NCBI GenBank assembly: GCA_902536935.1
Contig: CACAZM010000020.1
Span: 1-35,685 of the forward strand
DNA: 35,685 nt
Reading direction: 5' to 3'
Source of the DNA: an uncultured Bacteroidota bacterium
GTDB lineage: Bacteria; Bacteroidota; Bacteroidia; Flavobacteriales; Flavobacteriaceae
Both the position numbers and the translations under genes were made by a program. Positions within the stretch are counted from its first letter, which is position 1. Every line of letters begins with the position of its first letter. The notes below the pieces were generated by a model. That model worked only from the letters and a program-made list of their open reading frames with translations. It searched no databases and was not told the DNA's origin. Of this stretch, positions 28,148-35,685 are shown in pieces.

Positions 28148-29431
28148 ATGTCTTCAAAAGCCAAGATTGAGTTTAATGGAAAGCAAGTCGAATTTCCTGT
28201 TGTTAAAGGAAGTGAGGGCGAGCACGCAATAGACGTGAAGGGCTTACGCCAACAGTTGGGATTAATCACCCTTGACCCAGGATATAAAAATACAGGGTCA
28301 TGTGAGAGTGAGATTACTTTTTTAGATGGCGAGGAAGGTGTTTTGCGTTACCGCGGCTATGGAATTAATGAATTGGCTGAAAAAGCCAATTTTTTAGAAG
28401 TCGCTTATCTTCTGATTTTTGGAGAATTACCTACACAAGAACAACATGACCGATTCTTGCACGATATTAAAGAAGAGTCGTATGTAGATGAAGACCTTAA
28501 AAAGATACTTGAAAGCTTTCCTAAAAGTGCCCACCCCATGGGCGTTCTGTCTTCACTGACCAGTGGGCTGACTGCTTTTAACCCCAGCTCTGTGGATGTC
28601 AATGCCGATGATCAAATCTATAATGCAATTGTTCGAATCATGGGTAAACTTCCGATCCTTGTTTCATGGGTGTATCGAAAGCGAATGGGGTTGCCATTGA
28701 AATATGGTGACTATGCGCTTGGCTATGTAGAAAACATTGCTCGAATGATGTTTCGTAAACCCAATAAAGAATATGTAGCTAATCCAGTTATCGATAATGC
28801 ACTGACCAAATTGCTAATTCTTCACGCAGACCATGAGCAAAACTGTTCGACTTCAACGGTGCGTATCGTTGGCTCATCTCATGCTGGTTTGTTCGCTTCT
28901 GTTGCAGCTGGGATTTCTGCTTTGTGGGGGCCACTTCATGGCGGTGCAAATCAAGCGGTTGTTGAAATGCTTGAAGATATCAAAGACGATAATGGAGATG
29001 TTCAAAAGTATATCGATAAAGCGAAAGACAAATCAGACACTTTCCGTTTGATGGGTTTTGGACATCGCGTATACAAAAACTTTGATCCACGTGCTCGAAT
29101 TATCAAAAAGACAGCAGATGAGGTTCTCAACGATTTAGGCGTTGTTGATCCTGTTTTGGATATTGCAAAAACCCTTGAACAAACAGCCCTAGAAGACGAT
29201 TACTTTGTGAGTCGAAAACTCTATCCAAATGTTGATTTTTATTCTGGAATTATTTACAGAGCTATGGGGATTCCTGTTGAAATGTACACTGTTATGTTTG
29301 CCTTAGGACGCTTACCGGGATGGATTGCACAATGGCGCGAAATGCGAAAACAAAAAGAACCGATTGGACGCCCACGTCAGGTCTATATAGGTGAGCTTAA
29401 ACGCTCTTTTGTTCCCTTTGAGAAAAGATAA
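28148..29431 (+). CDS. gltA: Citrate synthase (type I)
   Basis: A 427-residue TCA-cycle entry enzyme condensing acetyl-CoA and oxaloacetate. The catalytic triad residues are visible: His264 in GPLHGGANQA, His306 in GFGHRVYKNFDPRA and Asp363 in YPNVDFYSGI. The N-terminal beta domain (FLDGEEGVLRYRGYGI) and the length match the Gram-negative, NADH-sensitive hexameric type. It has its own -7 box 17 bp upstream and a palindrome at the predicted start. It is followed 11 bp later by the DDAH-like gene. Confidence 0.97.
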   Translation: MSSKAKIEFNGKQVEFPVVKGSEGEHAIDVKGLRQQLGLITLDPGYKNTGSCESEITFLDGEEGVLRYRGYGINELAEKANFLEVAYLLIFGELPTQEQHDRFLHDIKEESYVDEDLKKILESFPKSAHPMGVLSSLTSGLTAFNPSSVDVNADDQIYNAIVRIMGKLPILVSWVYRKRMGLPLKYGDYALGYVENIARMMFRKPNKEYVANPVIDNALTKLLILHADHEQNCSTSTVRIVGSSHAGLFASVAAGISALWGPLHGGANQAVVEMLEDIKDDNGDVQKYIDKAKDKSDTFRLMGFGHRVYKNFDPRARIIKKTADEVLNDLGVVDPVLDIAKTLEQTALEDDYFVSRKLYPNVDFYSGIIYRAMGIPVEMYTVMFALGRLPGWIAQWREMRKQKEPIGRPRQVYIGELKRSFVPFEKR

Positions 29432-29442
29432 AGTATGGCAAT

Positions 29443-30360
29443 ATGCTTATTCCTTCGATTAGCAATGAAACAAACCCTTTACAATGTGTATTGTTAGGTA
29501 TAGCTAATCAAAGTGGATCAACCCCCAACTACGAAGACGCCTACGACCCAAAATCTCGCTTACACATTCTCAAAGGAACATACCCCAAGGAGCAAGACCT
29601 AATTCAGCAACTAGATTTGATGCATGCTGCTTTAGAAAAACATGGGGTTGAGGTGTTGCGTCCACAGATTGTAAGCAATTGCAATCAGATTTTTAGTCGT
29701 GATATCGCTTTTGTTATAGAAGATTGTTTGTTCATATCAAACATTCTACCAGCTCGAGACAGGGAAATTGATGCTATTCAATATATACTTGATCGAATTC
29801 CCAATCAGAATATTCGAACAATACCTGAAGATGTTCATGTGGAAGGGGGTGATGTGATTGTCCATAACGAATTCTTATTTGTCGGGTTTTATGACCAGCC
29901 AGATTACCCATACTATGTTACAGCACGAACCAATGCAAAAGCATTAAGTTATTTATCTGCGCAATTTCCCCATAAAAAAGTTATTGGTTTTGAACTCAAT
30001 AAGTCAAATGATAACGCATTTGCCAATACATTACACCTCGACTGTTGTTTTCAACCCTTTGGCAACGAATTGGCTATTGTATACCCAGAGGGATTTATGC
30101 ATCAAGAGGATGTAATATGGATTGAAAATCATTTTGGGTCAGAAAATCTGTTTTTAACCAATCAGCAAAGTATGTTTGAAATGCAATCCAATCTCCTGAG
30201 TGTTCGCCCCGATTTGGTAATTTCAGACCCTACTTTTACAGCAGTCAACAAATGGTTGAAAACGAAAGGAATCCAGATTATTAAAGTTCCCTATGATGAA
30301 ATTTCAAAACAAGGTGGACTATTTCGCTGCTCAACACTTCCCCTAATTCGAAAAGTATGA
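29443..30360 (+). CDS. DDAH/arginine deiminase-superfamily hydrolase
   Basis: A 305-residue protein of the guanidino-group-modifying superfamily. The expected catalytic set is present: Asp87 in IFSRD, Glu134 in HVEGGDVIV, His198 in NTLHLDC and nucleophile Cys296 in GGLFRCSTLPL. Members hydrolyse arginine, methylated arginines or related guanidines through a Cys-alkylthiouronium intermediate, with citrulline as a common product. It most resembles the dimethylarginine dimethylaminohydrolase/amidinotransferase-like branch; the exact substrate cannot be read from sequence. It overlaps the next superfamily member by ATGA and follows gltA by 11 bp. Confidence 0.85.
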   Translation: MLIPSISNETNPLQCVLLGIANQSGSTPNYEDAYDPKSRLHILKGTYPKEQDLIQQLDLMHAALEKHGVEVLRPQIVSNCNQIFSRDIAFVIEDCLFISNILPARDREIDAIQYILDRIPNQNIRTIPEDVHVEGGDVIVHNEFLFVGFYDQPDYPYYVTARTNAKALSYLSAQFPHKKVIGFELNKSNDNAFANTLHLDCCFQPFGNELAIVYPEGFMHQEDVIWIENHFGSENLFLTNQQSMFEMQSNLLSVRPDLVISDPTFTAVNKWLKTKGIQIIKVPYDEISKQGGLFRCSTLPLIRKV

Positions 30361-31283
30361 ACAAGCAAACAACTGACCAATTATTGATGATCCGTCCAAG
30401 CTGTTTTTATACCAATGAACAGACGGCAATAAACAACTATTTTCAGCATCAAACCCAAGAGAATCAAGTTACGACAACTGTCAAAGCACAGCAAGAGTTT
30501 GACGACTTTGTCAGCGAACTGCGCTTTCATGGAGTTGTCGTTCATGTTTGGCAAGATTTGATTGAGCCGAATACCCCAGATGCTTTGTTTCCAAACAATT
30601 GGATTTCTTTTCACAAACCAAAAACAATCGTCACTTATCCAATGTACGCTGTCAACCGTCAAATGGAGGTGAGCAAAGCACCTATCGAATTCCTGGAGTC
30701 AAAAGGGTTTTTGTTTTCAAATCAGATTGACTTTACCTCTTTTATTTCATCGAATCTATTTTTGGAAGGAACAGGCAGCATGGTATTGGATCGCGTAAAC
30801 CAGATTGCCTATTGCGCACGATCAGATCGAACGAACCCCATTTTGATTGATAAGTTTTGTCAAAAAATGGGGTATAGAGCCGTGGTGTTTTCTTCTTTTC
30901 AATCTGTCAAACGGAAACGACAGTTGATTTATCATACCAACGTGATGATGAGCATAGGTCTTGACTTTGCTATGGTTTGCTTGGATTCCATCGACGAGAC
31001 AAAAGAGCGAAATGCTTTGATTCACAGTTTGGAAACGACAGGGAAATCGATTATTGAGCTAACGGAGAAGCAGATTCATCGATTTGCAGGAAACGTTTTG
31101 GAGCTACAATCAAACAACGGGGATCGGCTACTTGCGATGAGCACATCAGCCTTTGATGCACTTACAGATTCTCAAAAAGCAGCGTTTTCCTTAAAACTTA
31201 GTATGGTTCATTCTCCTTTAACAACAATCGAAAAATTAGGAGGAGGTAGTGCGCGTTGTATGATGGCAGAGTTGTTTATGTAG
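30357..31283 (+). CDS. ctlX: CtlX-type citrulline utilisation hydrolase (amidinotransferase family)
   Basis: A 308-residue paralogous-fold neighbour of the preceding gene. Conserved points: TPDALFPNNWISFH (Asp75, Asn80), TYPMYAVNR, LEGTGSMVLDR (Glu137), IYHTNVMMSIG (His193) and catalytic Cys301 in GGGSARCMMAELF. This pattern is that of CtlX proteins, annotated as citrulline hydrolases (citrulline ureidase type), although activity in flavobacteria is not established to my knowledge. The start overlaps the upstream stop by four bases, giving strong translational coupling. The 3' end overlaps the convergent - strand gene by eight bases, and no terminator is visible. Confidence 0.82.
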   Translation: MNKQTTDQLLMIRPSCFYTNEQTAINNYFQHQTQENQVTTTVKAQQEFDDFVSELRFHGVVVHVWQDLIEPNTPDALFPNNWISFHKPKTIVTYPMYAVNRQMEVSKAPIEFLESKGFLFSNQIDFTSFISSNLFLEGTGSMVLDRVNQIAYCARSDRTNPILIDKFCQKMGYRAVVFSSFQSVKRKRQLIYHTNVMMSIGLDFAMVCLDSIDETKERNALIHSLETTGKSIIELTEKQIHRFAGNVLELQSNNGDRLLAMSTSAFDALTDSQKAAFSLKLSMVHSPLTTIEKLGGGSARCMMAELFM

Positions 31284-31689
31284 GGTTTTCGTTGTATTTG
31301 GCTTTAAACCCCATAATCTTTGAAAAAAATTTACTTGTATGTTTATCAGAACGAATTTCGATTTTATGTCCATCAACATGGATGGAATGGCTATCGGATT
31401 TTCCTTTAAACACACTGAGTTTATAGAATGGGATGACCATGGCATAGGTTTCGAGCAAACTTCGAAATCGAACAATGATTCCTTTAGGTCGGATTTCAAT
31501 ATTGCACACATCGAGGTTTTTATCAAGTAGGAGTAAGTTCGCAATTTTGGGACTGCTGCTAACAATCTGAAGTTTAGGCGATCCAACCCCTGAAAATTTA
31601 ATGCGATCTCGTAAGCTAAATGGTTTACCAACCAAATCCGTTATGGTTTGCTCTTGCTTGGGATCTTTATAGGAAACATTCATTAACAT
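31276..31689 (-). CDS. Conserved-looking small protein of unknown function
   Basis: A 137-residue protein with no recognised family. It is basic and beta-rich (SPKLQIVSS, VCNIEIRPKGIIVRFRS, AMVIPFYKLSVFKG, HSIHVDGHKIEIRSD), followed by a Lys-rich helix (KHTSKFFSKIMGFKAKY). The strand pattern with a final helix could be a PH-like or similar small barrel, but that is only a guess. It has no signal peptide or membrane helix, so it is cytosolic. An alternative start (MNVSYKDPKQ) lies two codons in. With the -7 box at 31695-31702, the transcript would begin at or next to the first ATG, so it may be leaderless or use the second ATG. It is divergent from argS and convergent with ctlX (8-bp overlap). 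Confidence 0.7.
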   Translation of the reverse strand: MLMNVSYKDPKQEQTITDLVGKPFSLRDRIKFSGVGSPKLQIVSSSPKIANLLLLDKNLDVCNIEIRPKGIIVRFRSLLETYAMVIPFYKLSVFKGKSDSHSIHVDGHKIEIRSDKHTSKFFSKIMGFKAKYNENPT

Positions 31690-31691
31690 GA

Positions 31692-31737
31692 TTGCAAAGG
31701 TAAACTAAACTCAAGTCAAAAGAACTTATCTTTGCAA
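31692..31737. promoter_or_regulatory. Symmetric divergent promoter between the unknown gene and argS
   Basis: Two -7 boxes face apart: TACCTTTG on the - strand (31695-31702) and TATCTTTG on the + strand (31727-31734). Together they form an inverted repeat TTGCAAAG (31692-31699) / CTTTGCAA (31730-31737) with one mismatch beyond and further TAA/TTA pairing. On the - strand, TTTG at 31717-31720 is 14 bp from its box, which is short for a -33 element. The argS leader would be about 10 nt. Confidence 0.55.
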
Positions 31738-31750
31738 ACAAATAGAGCTC

Positions 31751-33526
31751 ATGCGATTGGTAGGTCAAATCCAACAAAATGTTCAAAAGTTCGCAATCGA
31801 CCATTACGGCACGCAAATCGATGCTGTGGAGATACAGCCCACAAAAAAAGGCCATGATGGCGATTTAACGGTCGTTGTTTTTCCTCTTCTTCGTTTTATA
31901 AAATCAAAACCCGCCGATTTGGCCAATGCGCTAGGCACATACTTAGAAAATCAGATCCTAGAAATCAAGGCGTATCATGTGATTCAAGGTTTTTTGAATT
32001 TGATCATTGATGACTTGTATTACCTTCGTTTTTTATCAGATATACAAAACCCAGAAAACTTTGGAATTCAACCAGTAACTTCCGACAGCAAAAAGATATT
32101 GGTTGAGTACTCTTCTCCAAATACCAACAAACCCTTACACCTCGGTCATATTCGAAACAATTTATTGGGGGCATCGTTATCCCAGCTGCTCTCTTCTGCA
32201 GGCTACCAGGTTCATAAAACTCAAATCATCAATGATCGCGGGATTCATATTTGCAAATCAATGGTTGCATGGAAAGCTATGGGAAATGGCGAAACACCCG
32301 AGTCAACAGGTGAAAAAGGAGATGCACTAGTTGGACGATATTATGTTGCTTTTGATACAACATACAAAAAACAGCTAGCCGAATTGATTGAATCTGGAAT
32401 ACATAAAGAGGAAGCGAAGAATCAGGTTCCAATTCAACTAGAAGCGCAAAAAATGCTTCGCGCATGGGAGGCAGGTGATGAAACCGTTCGAGCACTGTGG
32501 GCCAATATGAATGCTTGGGTCTATGACGGATTTGCAGAAACCTATAAAGAGCTTGGGGTCTCTTTTGATTCATATTATTATGAAAGTGAAACCTATTTAT
32601 TAGGGAAAGATATTGTTGATCAAGGTTTATCTTCTGGTGTGTTTTTCAAAAAAGATGACGGTTCTGTATGGTGTGATTTAAGTGATGAGGGATTAGATGA
32701 AAAACTCGTCCTTCGTGCAGATGGCACTTCTGTATATATCACACAAGATTTAGGTACGGCTTTATTGCGCTACAAAGATCATCCGGATATTAAAGGCATG
32801 GTTTACACAGTCGGTAACGAGCAGGATTATCACTTCAAAGTATTATTTATAATTTTAAATAAATTGGGCTATGATTGGGCATCACAACTCCATCACTTGA
32901 GTTACGGAATGGTTGACTTGCCATCAGGTAAAATGAAAAGTCGTGAGGGTACGGTAGTTGATGCAGATGGTTTGATGCAAGGAATGCGTGATACAGCACA
33001 GAACATTGCATCTTCTCTTGGTAAACTAGACGGATTGGACAAACAAGAGAAGAATGAGCTATATCATCAGATTGGTATCGGTGCTTTGAAATACTATATT
33101 TTAAAAGTGGACCCAACCAAAAATATTCTTTTCAATCCAAAGGAATCTGTTGATTTTAATGGGAATACGGGCCCTTTTATCCAATATGCCTATGCCCGTA
33201 TTCAATCAATCATAAATCAATCGAATGACCTTAAGGGAAACATTTCCATGGAAATAATCTTAGATCTAAAAGAGAAAGAGTTGTTGAAGTGGCTAGAGTT
33301 ATACCCCAAAACTATTCAAAATGCTGCGGAGCAGTACAGCCCAGCGCTGATTGCAAATTATGTTTATGAATTGGTTAAACGCTTTAACTCCTATTATCAA
33401 AAAGTTGTGATTTTGTCTGATGATGAACACACACGTCAATTTCGAGTGCGGCTGGCTAGTCAAGTCGGTCATGTAATTCAATCTGGGATGGGAATTCTCG
33501 GTATTGAATGTCCCAGGCAGATGTAA
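31751..33526 (+). CDS. argS: Arginyl-tRNA synthetase
   Basis: A 591-residue class Ia synthetase that charges tRNA-Arg. An Arg-specific N-terminal additional domain is at about 1-105. The HIGH motif is HLGH at 130-133, within SSPNTNKPLHLGH. The KMSKS-equivalent loop GKMKSREGTVV is at 393-403, and the catalytic NDRGIH (161-166) is also present. A DALR anticodon-binding domain lies at the C-terminus (about 460-591), with FIQYAYARIQSI upstream of it. Preceded by a -7 box 17 bp before the ATG; ends in a terminator shared with the convergent proteorhodopsin gene. Confidence 0.98.
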   Translation: MRLVGQIQQNVQKFAIDHYGTQIDAVEIQPTKKGHDGDLTVVVFPLLRFIKSKPADLANALGTYLENQILEIKAYHVIQGFLNLIIDDLYYLRFLSDIQNPENFGIQPVTSDSKKILVEYSSPNTNKPLHLGHIRNNLLGASLSQLLSSAGYQVHKTQIINDRGIHICKSMVAWKAMGNGETPESTGEKGDALVGRYYVAFDTTYKKQLAELIESGIHKEEAKNQVPIQLEAQKMLRAWEAGDETVRALWANMNAWVYDGFAETYKELGVSFDSYYYESETYLLGKDIVDQGLSSGVFFKKDDGSVWCDLSDEGLDEKLVLRADGTSVYITQDLGTALLRYKDHPDIKGMVYTVGNEQDYHFKVLFIILNKLGYDWASQLHHLSYGMVDLPSGKMKSREGTVVDADGLMQGMRDTAQNIASSLGKLDGLDKQEKNELYHQIGIGALKYYILKVDPTKNILFNPKESVDFNGNTGPFIQYAYARIQSIINQSNDLKGNISMEIILDLKEKELLKWLELYPKTIQNAAEQYSPALIANYVYELVKRFNSYYQKVVILSDDEHTRQFRVRLASQVGHVIQSGMGILGIECPRQM

Positions 33527-33553
33527 AAAAACCACCCGAAGGTGGTTTTTTTT
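33525..33553. terminator. Bidirectional terminator between argS and proteorhodopsin
   Basis: ACCACC (33531-33536) pairs with GGTGGT (33541-33546) around a CGAA tetraloop. A6 on the left and T6 or more on the right extend the stem to 12 bp and provide a U-tract in both directions. It begins within the argS stop codon and lies 24 bp from the proteorhodopsin stop, so it can serve both convergent genes. Confidence 0.92.
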
Positions 33554-33576
33554 AATTTAATATGGTTGTTGATTGC

Positions 33577-34314
33577 TTATTTTGTCTCCTTTACAGCAGC
33601 TGCATAAACAACTAAACCAAATCCAATTTTGTTAATTGCATCACCAATGTTATACACGACATTCATGTCAAGGCCAACATTAGCCATTCCAGCGTACCAT
33701 AAGCTAGGGTCAGCTTCTGCTGTTCCAATCATATATCCTAATGGATAGATTGCCCAACCTACAAGCACAAACCAGAATAGAGTGTTGTGTGCTTTTTCTA
33801 CTGAACCTCCAGCAGACTTAGCGAGTTTTGAAAGGTCTCCATACTTGATCATGTAAACTATTGCAAAATATGCTAAACCTGAAAATAGACCCCAAAGTGC
33901 AGCGTTACCCATTCCTGCCTCACCAACATAACCAGTGATTAGCATTACTAAGGACAACAAAATTAAATCACGAAGGTGTTTTGTTGTAGCTCCAGCTACT
34001 TTCAAAAGAAGATAGAATTCAACACACATCAATGGAACCGTAAGGATCCAGTCGATGTAACGAATAGAGGTAATATCTCCTGCCGAACCATCAGGTCCAA
34101 GCTCCCCTCGCATATAATAATAGTGTACTGCAGCGATGAAAGTAATAAGTCCAGAAATTAAAATTGAATTTCTCCATTTCTTATCAAATTGACTTAATGA
34201 CAAGAAAAAGAATGCAGACGCACCCATTAAGGCCATGGTACCAATAAAGAAAGTAAATTCTTCAAGACCCATGCCGCCAGCATGATTATCAATAATATAT
34301 AATAAATTAGTCAT
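33577..34314 (-). CDS. Proteorhodopsin, light-driven outward proton pump
   Basis: A 245-residue, seven-helix retinal protein of the inner membrane. Helix C has RYIDWILTVPLMCVE with the DTE set: proton acceptor Asp88, Thr92 and proton donor Glu99, which marks an H+ pump rather than a Na+ (NDQ) or Cl- pump. His64 in AAVHYYYMRG matches the His paired with the acceptor. Retinal Schiff-base Lys229 is in IGDAINKIGFG, with counter-ion Asp225. The spectral-tuning position (105 in reference proteorhodopsin) is Met96, the flavobacterial state that gives green absorption. It has its own promoter, and blh is divergent on the other side of a 93-bp spacer. Confidence 0.97.
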   Translation of the reverse strand: MTNLLYIIDNHAGGMGLEEFTFFIGTMALMGASAFFFLSLSQFDKKWRNSILISGLITFIAAVHYYYMRGELGPDGSAGDITSIRYIDWILTVPLMCVEFYLLLKVAGATTKHLRDLILLSLVMLITGYVGEAGMGNAALWGLFSGLAYFAIVYMIKYGDLSKLAKSAGGSVEKAHNTLFWFVLVGWAIYPLGYMIGTAEADPSLWYAGMANVGLDMNVVYNIGDAINKIGFGLVVYAAAVKETK

Positions 34315-34339
34315 AGTTCTTTTAAAATTATTGTTTAGA

Positions 34340-34367
34340 CAAAACTAAAAAAAATTAAACAATTCAA
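34340..34367 (-). promoter_or_regulatory. Promoter of the proteorhodopsin gene
   Basis: On the - strand, the -7 box TAGTTTTG (34340-34347) is preceded by a TTG at 34365-34367 with a 17-bp spacer, the best full match to the flavobacterial TTG-N17-23-TAnnTTTG promoter in this window. The predicted leader is about 20 nt. For the opposite direction (blh), only a near-match TAAATTTT at 34379-34386 is seen. Confidence 0.65.
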
Positions 34368-34407
34368 CTATATTTAGATAAATTTTTTAATTATAATTAT
34401 AAACACC

Positions 34408-35289
34408 TTGCAAAAAATTGTTCAAAAAATTGATGATATCAGGGTATATATAACAATTTCCTGTGTGATTATCAGTTTTATAACAACTTCGTTAGTAATC
34501 GATTATTTAGCCATTTTTGGTGTTTTAACGCTCGGAATTCTTCACGGAGCAAATGACTTGAGTTTATTACAAAGCATACGCTTTATGCGCACAAAGTCAC
34601 AGCGTTTTTTGGTTTACACCACTATAGTTCTACTTTTTAGCCTGATTTTATACCATTTTCCGATGGCCGCCATGTTGTTGTTTGTTTTGTTTAGTTGCTA
34701 TCATTTTGGTGAACAACAATGGACACATCGTTTTCAATCAAAAATAAATTTCCCTCACCTTTTCTTTTTTGTTTATGGCGCTTTTCTGTTTTCCATGCTT
34801 TTTTGGTCACATGCAGAACAAACGCAATTTATCATAAATGAATTGAGTCATTTATACATTGCTCCAATTTCTTTTCAATATATGACTTACACCTCTGGTT
34901 GTTTGTGTGTGCTGTATTTACTCCTTCAATTTTCCGCAGCCAAAACAGTGATTATGGATGTTTTGCTTCAATCGATTATTCTTATGCTTTTATTTTGGAC
35001 GACCAACTTGATAGTTAGTTTTGGTACTTACTTTATCATTTGGCATAGTTGGCCTTCTTTAAAAGACCAAACCCGAACGTTGTACAAAAAGCCAAATGCA
35101 TATTTTGAATATCTAAAAGATGCTTTTCCGTATTGGATAATTTCAATTCTAGGGCTTTCAATATTTTATGTCTATAATGAGCAAATTGGTTTGAACCCTT
35201 TGGCACTTTTTTTTGCATTTCTAGCAGCCATCACTTTCCCTCACGTGTTGGTTATTTTTGGACTTCATCAAAAGTTTAAACTAAGTTAG
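34408..35289 (+). CDS. blh: Brp/Blh-family beta-carotene 15,15'-dioxygenase
   Basis: A 293-residue polytopic membrane protein (about seven or eight helices) that cleaves beta-carotene to two retinals, the chromophore of the adjacent proteorhodopsin. Conserved iron-ligand histidines are visible: His46 in LGILHGANDLSL, His99 in CYHFGEQQW, His213 in IIWHSWPS and His279 in ITFPHVLVIFG. The start is unusual: an in-frame stop lies at 34375-34377 and no ATG occurs before the conserved His46, so TTG at 34408 is the most likely initiator. There is no Shine-Dalgarno match. Blh beside a rhodopsin is a common light-use unit in marine flavobacteria. The stop is 37 bp before ffh. Confidence 0.92.
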   Translation: MQKIVQKIDDIRVYITISCVIISFITTSLVIDYLAIFGVLTLGILHGANDLSLLQSIRFMRTKSQRFLVYTTIVLLFSLILYHFPMAAMLLFVLFSCYHFGEQQWTHRFQSKINFPHLFFFVYGAFLFSMLFWSHAEQTQFIINELSHLYIAPISFQYMTYTSGCLCVLYLLLQFSAAKTVIMDVLLQSIILMLLFWTTNLIVSFGTYFIIWHSWPSLKDQTRTLYKKPNAYFEYLKDAFPYWIISILGLSIFYVYNEQIGLNPLALFFAFLAAITFPHVLVIFGLHQKFKLS

Positions 35290-35326
35290 TTTGTGTATTT
35301 TTATACCTTTCAAAAACGAACCATAA

Positions 35327-35685
35327 ATGTTTGATCGATTTAGTAAAAAATTAGAAGGTGCTCTTCAAGTCCTGAAAGGTCACGGTCGAATTACAGAGAT
35401 CAATGTTGCCGAAACCATGAAGGAAATACGTCGTGCTCTTCTCGATGCAGATGTCAATTTTAAAACCGCCAAAGAATTTACCGATAAGGTAAAAGAAAAA
35501 GCACTCGGACAAAAAGTACTAACAACTCTTAATCCAGGTCAACTTCTTGTTAAAATTGTTAAAGATGAACTCGCTGACCTGATGGGAGGGAAGGCAACGG
35601 GTTTGGATTTGAACAACAAGCCAGCCGTTGTATTAATGGCTGGTTTACAGGGTTCGGGTAAAACAACCTTCTCTGCCAAGCTGGC
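35327..35685 (+). CDS. ffh: Signal recognition particle protein Ffh (3' truncated by window)
   Basis: The first 119 residues of the SRP GTPase that, with 4.5S/6S RNA and FtsY, targets nascent membrane proteins to SecYEG. The N domain has MFDRFSKKLEGALQVLKGHGRI and the helix MKEIRRALLDADVNFKTAKEF. The G domain begins with the P-loop GLQGSGKT at 106-113. The frame is open to the window edge. A weak -7-like TACCTTTC lies at 35304-35311, immediately after blh. The M domain lies off the window. Confidence 0.97.
   Translation, partial: MFDRFSKKLEGALQVLKGHGRITEINVAETMKEIRRALLDADVNFKTAKEFTDKVKEKALGQKVLTTLNPGQLLVKIVKDELADLMGGKATGLDLNNKPAVVLMAGLQGSGKTTFSAKL

Noticed and set aside
35290-35326. Promoter before ffh
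   Set aside because: TACCTTTC differs from TAnnTTTG at the conserved final G, and the spacing to the nearest TTTG is only 10 bp; not strong enough to list as a site.

Overview
This is an AT-rich chromosomal segment from a member of the Bacteroidota, most likely a marine flavobacterium. The evidence is a SusC/SusD outer-membrane pair, a type IX secretion (T9SS) sorting tail, SpsII lipoproteins, -7 promoter boxes of the TAnnTTTG type, weak or absent Shine-Dalgarno sequences, and a proteorhodopsin with methionine at the spectral-tuning position next to a Blh retinal-forming oxygenase. Most of the window is core genome. Nothing looks like a prophage, insertion sequence, CRISPR array or integrated island, and no tRNA or rRNA gene was recognised.

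Layout. (1) 1-1473, + strand: the 3' part of a T9SS-exported protein, overlapping a surface-type lipoprotein gene. (2) 1788-8383, - strand: a four-gene operon susC-susD-lipoprotein-lipoprotein with no carbohydrate-active enzyme, closed by a terminator at 1740-1765. (3) 8665-25572, + strand: one very long ribosomal run (str-S10-spc-alpha) of 32 genes, rpsL to rplQ, including fusA, secY, infA, rpmJ and rpoA. tuf is absent after fusA, and no adk or map lies between secY and infA. rpmJ, which is only 38 codons, is annotated here. Two spacers hold convincing RNA hairpins at places where autogenous control would be expected: rpsL-rpsG and rpsK-rpsD. (4) 25672-31283, + strand: carA-eno, then gltA with its own promoter, then two neighbouring arginine-deiminase-superfamily hydrolases (a DDAH-like protein and CtlX). 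(5) 31276-31689, - strand: an unknown small protein, divergent from argS (31751-33526, +) across a symmetric promoter region. (6) 33577-34314, - strand: proteorhodopsin, convergent with argS over a shared terminator and divergent from blh (34408-35289, +). (7) 35327 to the window end, +: the start of ffh.

How it fits together. The centre makes ribosomes, RNA polymerase alpha and the SecY channel, and ffh at the right edge feeds the same export route. carA, the two guanidino/ureido hydrolases and argS give the right-hand part a loose arginine/citrulline theme, although the substrates of the two hydrolases are inferred. Proteorhodopsin and Blh form a light-driven proton pump unit: Blh cleaves beta-carotene to retinal, which binds Lys229 of the opsin. 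The carotenoid synthesis genes are not in the window.

Limits. All calls come from reading sequence and recalled family motifs; no database search, folding program or alignment was run. Promoter calls rest mostly on the -7 box, because a well-spaced -33 element was visible only for proteorhodopsin. No completely novel system was found. The best candidates for new biology are the two r-protein leader structures, the enzyme-free SusCD operon beside rpsL, the DDAH/CtlX pair and the small unknown gene opposite argS.
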